Source: an uncultured bacterium
Lineage (GTDB): Bacteria > Elusimicrobiota > Elusimicrobia > Elusimicrobiales > Elusimicrobiaceae
Assembly (NCBI GenBank): GCA_949294095.1
Contig: CASFFZ010000001.1
Location: forward strand, 310,001 to 374,000
Direction: 5' to 3'
DNA: 64,000 nucleotides
How positions within the stretch are numbered: the stretch's first letter is position 1; every line of letters starts with the position of its first letter. The notes under the pieces were generated by a model. It did not search any database. It was not told the origin of the DNA and saw only the letters and a list, made by a program, of their open reading frames with translations. Position numbers and translations under genes: made by a program. Below, piece by piece: positions 1-8,406 of this stretch.

Positions 1-308
1 GCTTTGTACTTGATATCCGCCGCCGACAGCTGGCTGACGAGTTCCGGGTCGTCCATGCGCACCGTTTTAAACGGGGCGAATTCGCCTTTTTCGTTTTTGT
101 ACATCCCGCTAATCATGCCGGGAGCAATCGTCAAATCCGACACTTCCGAAGACGCCACTTTGTGTTTAAATTCGGAATAGTCCAACTCCGTTTGTTTCAC
201 ACCCGGTTTGTTGAACAGCAATACAGCCAGTACAAATACAGCCACCCAGCCTACAATCTGCCCCACGGAAACGATGCGGCGGTTATTCTGATTTTTGTTA
301 TTCTTCAT
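1..308 (-). CDS. ftsH: ATP-dependent zinc metalloprotease FtsH, N-terminal part (runs off window)
   Basis: Translating the minus strand from ATG at 308 gives about 102 residues starting MKNNKNQNNRRIVSVGQ. A hydrophobic segment at roughly residues 14-32 is the first membrane span. The following part (LDYSEFKHKV, then a VRMDDPELVSQL stretch) matches the FtsH extracytoplasmic domain. The AAA and protease domains lie outside the window. FtsH degrades misfolded membrane proteins and short-lived regulators at the inner membrane. The start codon overlaps the hpt stop codon by one base (TAATG), so the two are probably cotranslated, as in the common hpt-ftsH arrangement. Confidence 0.85.
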   Translation of the reverse strand, partial: MKNNKNQNNRRIVSVGQIVGWVAVFVLAVLLFNKPGVKQTELDYSEFKHKVASSEVSDLTIAPGMISGMYKNEKGEFAPFKTVRMDDPELVSQLSAADIKYK

Positions 309-835
309 TATTTTCTAAATACCCCTATATACGGCAGGTTGCGGTACAGTTCGTTGTAATCCAGCCCGTAACCAATTACAAATTCATTCTCTACGGTAAA
401 ACCCACATATTTGGGATGTACGTCCGCCTTGCGGTTGCACGGCTTATCCAGCAGGCAGCAAATTTCAATGCTGGCGGCGCCGCGGTTTTGCAGGTTGCCC
501 AGCAAATAGTTCAGCGTCAGCCCCGTATCCACAATATCTTCCACGATAATCACGTGGCGGCCTTTGATGCTTTCGCGCAAATCCAACATGGTGCGCACCT
601 GCCCGGTGCTGGAAGTGCCCGAGTAAGAAGACAGGCACATAAAATCCATATTGCAGTCCACGCTGATGTTTTTCATCAAATCGGAATAGAACAAAATGCA
701 TCCGCGCAAAATCCCCACAAAAAGCGGCATTTTGCCGCGGTAATCGGCAGAGATTTGGCGGCCGAGCTCAGCCACCCGGTCGGCTAATTGCTGTTCAGAA
801 AATAATACACGTTCCAAAATCGGATTTTCAGGCAT
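308..835 (-). CDS. hpt: Hypoxanthine phosphoribosyltransferase
   Basis: The 175-residue product starts MPENPILERVLF. It salvages hypoxanthine/guanine by transfer to PRPP, giving IMP/GMP. The PRPP-binding signature VIIVEDIVDTGLTL is at about residues 95-108, and the C-terminal FVIGYGLDYNELYRNLPYIG is typical of Hpt. An in-frame extension reaches back to 1138, but it is basic and non-conserved and crosses the divergent promoter region. The ATG at 835 is preceded by a G-run (GGGGGG) acting as ribosome binding site. Its length fits the family (about 175-180 residues). It sits directly upstream of ftsH. Confidence 0.93.
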   Translation of the reverse strand: MPENPILERVLFSEQQLADRVAELGRQISADYRGKMPLFVGILRGCILFYSDLMKNISVDCNMDFMCLSSYSGTSSTGQVRTMLDLRESIKGRHVIIVEDIVDTGLTLNYLLGNLQNRGAASIEICCLLDKPCNRKADVHPKYVGFTVENEFVIGYGLDYNELYRNLPYIGVFRK

Positions 836-969
836 ATGCCCCCCAATAGAGAATATACATAAAGGATACCTTTTTTTCGTCCGAAAAGAAAGAGTGCACG
901 CGGCGCTTTTCCAAAGCTGCGAAAACGCACCTTGCGCACGGGGCAGAACGGAAGTAGAATAAATAGTAT

Positions 970-2331
970 ATGAAGCCTGTTTACCGGTTGGTTTGTATTT
1001 TCTTATTGGCAAGCGGCCTGCCCGTGCAGGCCGGCCAGTTTTCCGCATCCGCCCCGAGCGAAAAGGAAGGGGCCGGCGTGTCGCGCCGCCAGCTGGAAAA
1101 CCGCATTTCCGCCGAGTTGCAAAAGCAAACGACGCCATCCAATTTTGAACAGGCGCAACGGCAGCTGGCCCTCCTTCTGCAGAACGCCCCCGCTGAAACG
1201 ATTTCTTGGGAAGAATACCAAACCCTTAACAAAAGCGCCGCAGAACGCACGGAAGTGGCGTATCATTTAGACTTGGAAACGTTAAAGCAATCCACCCAGC
1301 GCGAGGATCAGCCGCTGGTCATTACCATGCACAATTCTTTTCCCAACTATAAAGAATTATTAAAAGGGTTTCGCTATATATATGTGGGGGAAGAACATTA
1401 CACGAAAACGCTCCCCGCCGAAATGATTCGGATTATGCAGGCGGTACGGCAACTGTATCCGGATAAACGCATTTTATTGGCTTCCGAATTTGTCAAACGC
1501 CTGCGGGAAGAGGATTCTCCTCTCATCAAATTGCCTCATTCGGAATTCTTTATATCAATATACCCCCAAGTAAACCGAGAAGCGAAACGGCTTAACATGG
1601 ACGTTCTGGCCTTGGACGATTTTCAACTCTCCTTTCGGCAGGAGGACAAGGATGTTTTTCTGACCGCCAAGTGCGGGCGGTACTGGGTGAGCCAACAGCA
1701 TAAAATCCCGGAATCGGAAATGAAAAATGAATTCTTTTCGCCCTCCTTTTTAAACGATTGGGAGGATTTTTCCTTTCTCGTTTCCATCAGTCCGTTCGGC
1801 GTCCTGGAACGAAACCGCCAATGGGCCCGTTACATAAATGCCGTTAAGCCCTTTTACGATATTATTATTCTGTATGCAGGATACGGGCATATAGACGATA
1901 CGCAAATGAACGACATTCAACACTTTGTCGGCCCGCACGATTTTGTCTCCATTACGCTTCTTCCCACGGAAGAGGGACAAATCCCCTTGTCCCCGGAGGA
2001 GAGATCCGCCATGTTTTCCCAAGCAGAGAAAGAAGGAATTCTGTACAGCCAACTGGGGCAGGATGTCGACCAGAAAAAGCAGGAACTGTTTATGCCGCGG
2101 CTGCAGATAAAAGGAAGCTGGGATAATCCGAACAAGCCTTTTTGGGGCTATGAAACGGTAGAAGAAGCTCCGTTAACCGACGCTGAAAAAAAGACGCCTT
2201 TCAGCCACCGAAACATCCTCATCGCTCTCCCGCCTACAACGCCTCTCCCGGAAGATCTCCCGCTCACGCCCCCTTTTCTCAAGCTGCCCGTTCCCCATTT
2301 GAAACCGCCCGTTCCTTCTTTAAAGAAGTAA
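970..2331 (+). CDS. Secreted protein, possible TIKI/ChaN-like fold
   Basis: The 453-residue protein has a signal peptide (MKPVYRLVCIFLLASGLPVQA) and is probably exported. I do not recognise a firm family. Two segments resemble the ChaN/TraB/TIKI superfamily: FRYIYVGEEHYTKTLPAEM near residue 135 (compare the GE.H motif of ChaN) and ILYAGYGHID near residue 300, resembling the late G.GH motif. The last ~35 residues are proline-rich, with LP/KP repeats (LPVPHLKPPVPSLKK), perhaps a tether. It is divergent from hpt. No good Shine-Dalgarno precedes the ATG; a TAGAAT box lies 9 bases upstream, so the mRNA may have a very short leader. The ORF is confident; the function is a guess. Confidence 0.7.
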   Translation: MKPVYRLVCIFLLASGLPVQAGQFSASAPSEKEGAGVSRRQLENRISAELQKQTTPSNFEQAQRQLALLLQNAPAETISWEEYQTLNKSAAERTEVAYHLDLETLKQSTQREDQPLVITMHNSFPNYKELLKGFRYIYVGEEHYTKTLPAEMIRIMQAVRQLYPDKRILLASEFVKRLREEDSPLIKLPHSEFFISIYPQVNREAKRLNMDVLALDDFQLSFRQEDKDVFLTAKCGRYWVSQQHKIPESEMKNEFFSPSFLNDWEDFSFLVSISPFGVLERNRQWARYINAVKPFYDIIILYAGYGHIDDTQMNDIQHFVGPHDFVSITLLPTEEGQIPLSPEERSAMFSQAEKEGILYSQLGQDVDQKKQELFMPRLQIKGSWDNPNKPFWGYETVEEAPLTDAEKKTPFSHRNILIALPPTTPLPEDLPLTPPFLKLPVPHLKPPVPSLKK

Positions 2332-2433
2332 ACCGCCCCTTTCAAACGGATGGCCCGCCCCTCTGCTGCCGCCTGCTTGACGCCAAAAAATTTGTTTATC
2401 CGCTGTTTGCTTTCCCTTTTTCCGCGCAAGCGT

Positions 2434-3228
2434 TCAGCGTTTTTCTGACGCCAGAAAAAATTCCGGCTCTTTGCGCGCGCCGTATTTTAGCAGGAAAGCC
2501 GCTTGCGCCACCCCCTGCAACAGTTTATTAATGCCTCGGGCCCCGTGCGGACACACGGCCACGCAACGCATACAGCTGATGCAGCGGGAAGCATCCGTTT
2601 GGGCCGGGTTTGCTGGCGAAATGGCCCCGGTGGGGCACGCTTGGGCGCAAACGCCGCATTTTACGCAGGCCGATGACGCCGCCGGCTGAAACGGAATTTT
2701 AGGATACGCTTGATAAGGGCGTTTGCCCTTAACGGCGGGCACCGTCAGCTCCTGCGGGGAAGCCTGCCGGAGGTATTGCTGTACGCGGGCCGCAAACGCC
2801 GCCAACAGGGAAGCGTCTTTTTCATCCGGGCGGCCTTTGGCTACGCGGGGCATTAACGAATGCTGCGCCACCGGCGCCGCCGCCGCAACGGGCACAAACC
2901 CGCCCGCCAAGGCGATGTCCTGCATTTCCAGCAAAGCGTCGTCATAATCCCGGTTTCCAAATACCGCCAGCACAACGGCCGGGGTATGGTTTCCTTTCAG
3001 ATGCGAAAACCGCCGCGCCGCCGCCGCGGGAATCCGCCCGCCGTATACGGGTGCGGCAAACACCACCAGCTCGCTCGGGCCGAAAGAAAGCGAAACGTCC
3101 TCTGCAGAAAAGGGGGTAATGTCCACCTTCTTTACCGGGGCGCCAAACGCGTCCGTAAACAGCACAGCCGTTTTTTGGGTAAGCCCCGTGGCGCTAAAAA
3201 AAACACACGTAATCCGGTCTATTTGCAT
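2434..3228 (-). CDS. EFR1-type flavodoxin/ferredoxin fusion protein
   Basis: The 264-residue protein fits the EFR1 ferrodoxin family. The N-terminal ~150 residues are a flavodoxin-like domain (CVFFSATGLTQKTA phosphate loop; VVFAAPVYGGRIP). The C-terminal part is a bacterial 2x[4Fe-4S] ferredoxin domain, with CVKCGVCAQACP at about 188-199 and CISCMRCVAVCP at about 217-228. It is a cytoplasmic electron carrier whose partner is unknown. It starts 3 bases after the mutL stop, so it is the last gene of a mutS-mutL-EFR1 operon. That neighbour gives no clear functional link. Confidence 0.85.
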   Translation of the reverse strand: MQIDRITCVFFSATGLTQKTAVLFTDAFGAPVKKVDITPFSAEDVSLSFGPSELVVFAAPVYGGRIPAAAARRFSHLKGNHTPAVVLAVFGNRDYDDALLEMQDIALAGGFVPVAAAAPVAQHSLMPRVAKGRPDEKDASLLAAFAARVQQYLRQASPQELTVPAVKGKRPYQAYPKIPFQPAASSACVKCGVCAQACPTGAISPANPAQTDASRCISCMRCVAVCPHGARGINKLLQGVAQAAFLLKYGARKEPEFFLASEKR

Positions 3229-3231
3229 GTC

Positions 3232-5094
3232 TTATCTCCCGAATAGTTTATCCAGCTGTTTCATATCCACCTGCGCAATGCAGGGCCTGCCGTGCGGGCA
3301 ATGCATGCCGTCTTTGCATTTTTTCATATTTTCAAGCAGGCCTTCCGCCTCTGCCGGCGAAATAGCGTCATGCGCTTTGATGGCTTTTTTACACGCCAGC
3401 ATGGCCACCATTTTTCGTTTAAGCGTTTCGGTGGATTTGGACGGGTCGCCCACCACTTGCGAAAGCGATACGATAAATTCTTTCATATCGTCTTCTTTAA
3501 AACGGATCATATGCGGCATCGTGCGCACCAGCACGGTGCGGGCGGAAAAAGCCTCCACCTCAAAACCGGCTGTTTTGAGCCAATCCGCCCAAGAGAGCAG
3601 GGTTTCCGCGTTGGAAGGCGGCAAATCCACATGCACCGGGAAAAGAAGTTTTTGCACTTTTACGGCCCGCCGTTCAAACGCGTCCAGATAATGTTCAAAC
3701 AGCACGCGTTCCTGTGCGGCGTGCTGGTCTATAACCACCAACCCCTGCGGGTTTTCAAACAGCAGATAACTCCGCTGCAGCTGCCCTAAATAATGATACG
3801 GCCCCTGGTACCACGGAGGCGTTGCCTCCGGCAGGGAGGCGCGCGGCGCGGGAGCGGACGGAGCTTCGGCGCCCGACGGTTCGCCTTCCGGGCGGGCGAT
3901 GTATTCGGCGGGTTCTTCCGTTTCTTTCATCACAAAATGCGGTTTGGGCGAAAAGGCCGGCGCCGGCCGGGCGGCGCACGCCGCGGCAAAGGTGTCCATA
4001 GGCGTTGGAGCCGCCGGAGACAAAAGCTTTTGGGCCGCCTCCTGTGCGGCGGGCGGCAGCGTCATTTGCGGTGCCTCCAGCCGCACGTCCACCGGGCGGG
4101 ATTGGGCAAAAATCACTTCCCCCGCGTCGTTCATAATCCGACCGAACACTTTGTTTTCGTTTTCAAAGCGAATGTCCCGCTTTTGCGGGTGGATGTTGAC
4201 GTCAAAATCCGCCGGATTAAGCGTCATATAGACCAAAAACGCCGGATGGCGGTCTTTGGGGCGGACGTTTTGATAGGCTTTATAAATGGCTTGCTGAACC
4301 GTTTTGGAATCTATCGGGCGGCGGTTGACGAAAATATACTGCATATCGCGCACGGTTACCAATTTATCCGCCGGCGAGAGGAACAAATTTAGTTTTCCTT
4401 CGTCAAACGCTTTAAACAGCAAAGACCCCGCCACTTCTTCGCCCAAAATCGCTTTGGCGCGGGCAATCACGGCCTGTTCAAACGGGCCGGATTGGGCGGG
4501 CAAATCGTACACGGTGCGGCCGTTCACGTGCACCCGGTACGCCACTTTTAAATTGGCCAAGGCGCTTTCTTCAATTACTTTTAGCAGGCAGGCGCGTTCG
4601 TATGAATCGCTTTTTAAAAATTTAAGCCGGGCCGGCACGTTATAAAACAAATCGCGTATTTCCACCGTGGTGCCTTTGATGGCCGGGGCCGGACTTTTGG
4701 AAAATACTTTCCCCGCGTGCAGTTCCAAGCGGTGCCCGGCGCCTTCGCCGGTGCAGCTGGTAAGCGTCATGCGCGAAACCGCCGCCACGGAATACAGCGC
4801 TTCCCCGCGAAAACCGAACGTCTGCAAGGTGGTCAAATCGTCAAACGAGCGGATTTTGCTCGTAGCGTGGCGCAGTACGCTTTGCTCCAGGTCTTCTTCG
4901 TCCATTCCGCAGCCGTTGTCGTTAATGCGGATAAGCTCGCGCCCGGCGCCTTCTATATCAATGTTAATGCTTGTGGCGCCCGCGTCCACCGCGTTTTCCA
5001 GCAATTCTTTCAGCACGCCCGCCGGGCGTTCAATCACTTCGCCCGCGGCGATTTTGCCTGCCGTTTTTTCGTCCAATACGCGTATGTTACTCAT
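3232..5094 (-). CDS. mutL: DNA mismatch repair protein MutL (endonuclease type)
   Basis: The 620-residue protein has the N-terminal GHKL ATPase motifs ENAVDAGAT, NDNGCGM and TFGFRGEAL. The C-terminal half has the metal-binding endonuclease motif DQHAAQERVLFE, plus ACKKAIKA and CPHGRPC. It is therefore the nicking form used by bacteria without MutH. A low-complexity Ala/Pro linker sits at about residues 340-425. MutL couples MutS mismatch recognition to strand incision. Its start overlaps the mutS end by 8 bases. Confidence 0.97.
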   Translation of the reverse strand: MSNIRVLDEKTAGKIAAGEVIERPAGVLKELLENAVDAGATSINIDIEGAGRELIRINDNGCGMDEEDLEQSVLRHATSKIRSFDDLTTLQTFGFRGEALYSVAAVSRMTLTSCTGEGAGHRLELHAGKVFSKSPAPAIKGTTVEIRDLFYNVPARLKFLKSDSYERACLLKVIEESALANLKVAYRVHVNGRTVYDLPAQSGPFEQAVIARAKAILGEEVAGSLLFKAFDEGKLNLFLSPADKLVTVRDMQYIFVNRRPIDSKTVQQAIYKAYQNVRPKDRHPAFLVYMTLNPADFDVNIHPQKRDIRFENENKVFGRIMNDAGEVIFAQSRPVDVRLEAPQMTLPPAAQEAAQKLLSPAAPTPMDTFAAACAARPAPAFSPKPHFVMKETEEPAEYIARPEGEPSGAEAPSAPAPRASLPEATPPWYQGPYHYLGQLQRSYLLFENPQGLVVIDQHAAQERVLFEHYLDAFERRAVKVQKLLFPVHVDLPPSNAETLLSWADWLKTAGFEVEAFSARTVLVRTMPHMIRFKEDDMKEFIVSLSQVVGDPSKSTETLKRKMVAMLACKKAIKAHDAISPAEAEGLLENMKKCKDGMHCPHGRPCIAQVDMKQLDKLFGR

Positions 5095-7651
5095 TGATTC
5101 GTTTCTTCCATTCGCAAATTAACTGCAGCGCCGCCAGCGGCGTAAGTTTGTCTGGGTCGGCCATTTTGATTTCTTCCACAATCGGCGAGGAGAACAAGTC
5201 CTTTACCATATCCTGCTCCTTGGCCGATATTTTGGCCCCTTTCTTGGCTTCCAAATCTTTCAGCACTTTCTTGGCGCGCAGCGTGCACGCCGCCGGCAAA
5301 CCGGCGATTTCGGCCACGTGAATGCCGTAAGAACGGTCGGCCGGGCCGGGCAAAATTTGATACAAAAACGCCAGCCGGCTGGCGCCGCAAGCGTCTTTAT
5401 ATTCCTTGGCTTCCACGTGGTAGTTGCGCACGCTTTCGTATTTGTTTTCCAAATCCACCAATTCAAAATAATGCGTGGCAAACAGCACCTTGGGGCCGCC
5501 GTGCGGCTGGTATAAATACTCCACAATCGCCCACGCAATGGAAATGCCGTCAAAGGTGGAAGTGCCGCGGCCCACTTCGTCCAGCAAAATCAGGCTGCGC
5601 GGCGTTTTGGACGCCAAAATATGCGCAGTTTCGTTCATTTCCACCATAAAAGTGGAGTTGCCGCGGCTTAACGCGTCGTGCGCGCCGATGCGCGTCATAA
5701 TTTTATCCACAATCCCTACTCTAGCCGACGAAGCCGGCACAAAACTGCCCATTTGCGCCAAAATCACCAAAATGGCGGTTTGTTTTAAAAACACGCTTTT
5801 GCCGCCCATATTGGGCCCGGTAATCAGCATAATTTGGTTTTGCGGCGTGCCGATATCCAAGCTGTTGGGCACAAAACTGCCGGCAGGCAAGGTAGCTTCC
5901 ACCAGCGGGTGGCGGCCGTTTTGGTAGTGCAGTTCGGTGCTGTTGTCCACCACGGGTTTTACCCAGCCGCCCTGCAGCGCGCACAGCGCCAGCGATACAT
6001 ACACGTCCAGCTCCGAAACAATGTGGGCAAAGTCTTTTAAATTATTAATCTGCGCCGCCAGCGTTTTGCGAACGGCATCAAACAAGGCGCTTTCCAAGCG
6101 CAGGATTTTTTGCTCGGCATTTAAAATTTTGTCTTCCAGTTCTTTGAGTTCTTCGGTAATAAACCGTTCCGCATTGACTAGCGTCTGCTTGCGCACGTAG
6201 GAATAAGGCACCTTATCAATGTGGGATTTGGTCACTTCAAAATAATAGCCGAAAACGGAGTTATACCCCACTTTCATCGTGGAAATTCCCGTTTTTTCGC
6301 GCTCGCGGGCGCAGATTTCTTCCATGCTTTTGCTGCCGTTGGACTTAAGCGAGCGCAGTTCATCCAGCTCGGCGTTGTAGCCCCGGCGGATGACGTGCCC
6401 GTCCGATAGGCGAAGCGGCGGGTTTTCGTCAATGGCGTCGTACAAAACCCGCGCCATATTTTGAAGCACCGGCAAAATTTCGGTAAATTTGGCCTGCAAA
6501 TGCGGGGCAATGGCCGCCCCGTAGGTTTCAAACCAGCGGGCGATCGGGTCAACATTTAATAAAGACTGCCTCAGCCCCGACAAATCCCGCGGCGACGCCG
6601 TGCCGGTAGCGGTGCGCGTCATGATGCGTTCAATGTCGGAAATGTTTTCCAGCAAAGCTGTCAAATCGGCCACGGCCGCCGGGTTTTTGGCAAAGCCTTC
6701 CACGCAATCCTGCCGCTGGGCAATTTCCCCCGGATCCATCAGCGGGTGCAAAATCCATTCTTTTAATTTGCGGCTTCCTACCGCCGTTTTGGTTTTGTCC
6801 AACAGGGCCCACAGGCTGCCTTTGCGCCCCCCTTCCTGGCTTTTGACCAGCTCCAAAGACGCTACGGCGTTTTCGTCAATCTGCAAACATTCTTTCAGTT
6901 CCCGGTACGACGGAATCAAAACCGTTTTAAAGCTGGGCTCGGTAACGTTTAAATAGTCCATCGTCTGCAGGGCGCAGGCAAGAGCCTTGCGTTTGTTGCC
7001 CCATGCGCTTAAAGAAGGCCAATTGTCCGGCAGAGTGTAATCCCCGTCAAACGCGGGGCGTTCGGTAAGCGTCAGGTTGCCCGGAAGAACCACTTTTGTT
7101 TTCAGCAGGGCCAAGCTGTCTTTGTCTCCGATAATTTCCGAAGGGTTAATTGCCGCCAGCGCCGCCGCCAAGTTGGTTAGAGTGGGGTCTTTGTCGTTTT
7201 GATTGATCCAAAACTCGCCGGTAGACACCTCCACGCACGACAGCGCCCACCCGTTTGCCCCAGCGCTCAGCGCCACCAAATAGTTGGACTGGTTGGCGTC
7301 CAGAAGCGTATCTTCCATCAGCGTGCCGGGCGTAATGACGCGAATGACTTTGCGTTCAAACAATTTGGTATTTTTGTCCATTACCGAGCTGGTCTGCTCG
7401 CAGATACCAATCTTCTTCCCGGCGTTGAGAAGCCGTACAATGTAGTTGTTTGCCGCGTGGTAGGGAATGCCGCACATGGGCGTGCCGTTGCGCGCGGTGA
7501 GCGTGAGCCCCAACAACGCGCTTACTTCGCGGGCCTGCTCGTCAAACATTTCGTAAAAATCGCCTAACCGGAAGAACAAAACAATCCCCGGGTATTGGGC
7601 CCGGATGTCGTAGTATTGTTTCATTAAAGGGGTGGTTGTGGTCTTTGGCAT
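5087..7651 (-). CDS. mutS: DNA mismatch repair protein MutS
   Basis: The 854-residue protein has the usual MutS length. The mismatch-reading F-x-E motif is in FRLGDFYEMF near residue 32. The ATPase has Walker A GPNMGGKSVFLKQ near residue 617, then STFMVEMNETA and LLDEVGRGTSTFDG. It recognises mismatches and recruits MutL, encoded immediately downstream with an 8-base overlap. No Shine-Dalgarno is visible. A TAAAAT box (7663-7658 on the minus strand) ends six bases before the ATG, so transcription probably starts at the start codon (a leaderless mRNA candidate). Confidence 0.97.
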   Translation of the reverse strand: MPKTTTTPLMKQYYDIRAQYPGIVLFFRLGDFYEMFDEQAREVSALLGLTLTARNGTPMCGIPYHAANNYIVRLLNAGKKIGICEQTSSVMDKNTKLFERKVIRVITPGTLMEDTLLDANQSNYLVALSAGANGWALSCVEVSTGEFWINQNDKDPTLTNLAAALAAINPSEIIGDKDSLALLKTKVVLPGNLTLTERPAFDGDYTLPDNWPSLSAWGNKRKALACALQTMDYLNVTEPSFKTVLIPSYRELKECLQIDENAVASLELVKSQEGGRKGSLWALLDKTKTAVGSRKLKEWILHPLMDPGEIAQRQDCVEGFAKNPAAVADLTALLENISDIERIMTRTATGTASPRDLSGLRQSLLNVDPIARWFETYGAAIAPHLQAKFTEILPVLQNMARVLYDAIDENPPLRLSDGHVIRRGYNAELDELRSLKSNGSKSMEEICAREREKTGISTMKVGYNSVFGYYFEVTKSHIDKVPYSYVRKQTLVNAERFITEELKELEDKILNAEQKILRLESALFDAVRKTLAAQINNLKDFAHIVSELDVYVSLALCALQGGWVKPVVDNSTELHYQNGRHPLVEATLPAGSFVPNSLDIGTPQNQIMLITGPNMGGKSVFLKQTAILVILAQMGSFVPASSARVGIVDKIMTRIGAHDALSRGNSTFMVEMNETAHILASKTPRSLILLDEVGRGTSTFDGISIAWAIVEYLYQPHGGPKVLFATHYFELVDLENKYESVRNYHVEAKEYKDACGASRLAFLYQILPGPADRSYGIHVAEIAGLPAACTLRAKKVLKDLEAKKGAKISAKEQDMVKDLFSSPIVEEIKMADPDKLTPLAALQLICEWKKRINE

Positions 7652-7732
7652 AGTGATATTTTAGCAATTTTACGAACTTATTGCCCGACGGCAGCCCGCG
7701 GCGTTGGCCGCCGTAGGGGGCTGGTAAAGCGG

Positions 7733-7761
7733 ATGACAGGAAATAATTTTTTTGTTATAAT
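7733..7761 (+). promoter_or_regulatory. Promoter of tRNA-Tyr
   Basis: ATGACA (7733-7738), a 17-base spacer and TATAAT (7756-7761) preceded by TG-n (extended -10). The tRNA begins about 75 bases downstream. The extended -10 form is shared with the other two tRNA promoters in this window. Confidence 0.7.
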
Positions 7762-7835
7762 ATTTGTACCTAGTTGTTTAAGTAATAACTAAGGCCCGGG
7801 GGCTTCTGGTTCCCGGCGTTTTTAACGGTTTGTTT

Positions 7836-7922
7836 GGTAGGATGGCTGAGCGGTCAAAAGCAACGGTCTGTAAAACCGTCGGGCTACGCCCTACATAGGT
7901 TCGAATCCTATTCCTACCACCA
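7836..7922 (+). tRNA. tRNA-Tyr (GUA)
   Basis: The acceptor stem GGTAGGA pairs with TCCTACC, followed by discriminator A and encoded CCA. The anticodon stem ACGGT/ACCGT has loop CTGTAAA, giving anticodon GTA. The long variable arm (around CGGGCTACGCCC) is the class II feature of bacterial tRNA-Tyr. The T-arm is GGTTCGAATCC. Length is 87 nt. Confidence 0.96.
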
Positions 7923-8295
7923 TTTAACCCCTGCGTAAGCAGGGGTTTTTGTTTGGGTAGGAAAGCAGGCAAACTGCTTTGCCTGCGTTAGGATTCGAAA
8001 GGCGCAGCGATGTTTGGGTTTGCGCCTGCAAGTGCGCAAGGCCCAAACCGCGAGCCCGGCCTGCAGGAATTTTCCGTCAGGAAAATTACCGGAAGGCGAA
8101 TCCCCTACCACCATTTAACCCCTGCGCAAGCAGGGGTTTTTGTTTGGGTAGGAAAGCAGGCAAACTGCTTTGCCTGCGTTAGGATTCGAAAGGCGCAGCG
8201 ATGTTTGGGTTTGCGCCTGCAAGAGCGCAAGGCCCAAACCGCGAGCCCGGCCTGCAGGAATTTTCCGTCAGAAAAATTACCGGAAGGAGAATCCC
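7914..8295 (+). repeat. Two tandem 191-bp repeats carrying a tRNA-like 3' end
   Basis: Copy 1 is 7914-8104 and copy 2 is 8105-8295. They differ at about four positions, and a third start (CTACCACCATTTA) follows at 8296. Each unit contains the tRNA-Tyr tail plus terminator hairpin. It then has GGTAGGA (same as the tRNA-Tyr 5' end) and three self-complementary hairpins: GCAGGCA/TGCCTGC, GTTTGGG/CCCAAAC and AATTTTCC/GGAAAATT. It finally has CCTACC-A-CCA closing against GGTAGG. ORFs across it follow the repeat in several frames and do not look like protein. I see no other gene between tRNA-Tyr and alaS. Confidence 0.9.
7926..7950 (+). terminator. Terminator of tRNA-Tyr
   Basis: CCCCTGC-GTAA-GCAGGGG hairpin followed by five T. 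The same hairpin recurs 191 bases downstream (8117-8141) inside the second repeat unit. Confidence 0.85.
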
Positions 8296-8309
8296 CTACC
8301 ACCATTTAC

Positions 8310-8345
8310 CCCCGCGGGAGCCTTTGGCAAACGCGGGGTTTTTTA
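8310..8345 (+). terminator. Terminator after the tandem repeats
   Basis: CCCCGCG (8310-8316) pairs with CGCGGGG (8332-8338), followed by a T-run. It replaces the CCCCTGC/GCAGGGG hairpin of the first two units. Confidence 0.75.
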
Positions 8346-8364
8346 TAAGCGAAAAACAGGATAA

Positions 8365-8393
8365 AAAAGCCCCGGCACCATGCCGGGGCTTTT
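8365..8393. terminator. Bidirectional terminator, 3' of alaS
   Basis: GCCCCGGCA-CCA-TGCCGGGGC flanked by A-run and T-run, so it can stop both plus-strand tRNA-region transcripts and minus-strand alaS. Confidence 0.85.
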
Positions 8394-8406
8394 GATGCAT
8401 ATAGAA

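Noticed and set aside
7978..8400. Several ORFs across the tandem repeats on both strands
   Set aside because: They repeat with the 191-bp unit in more than one frame and follow hairpins; no coding signature.
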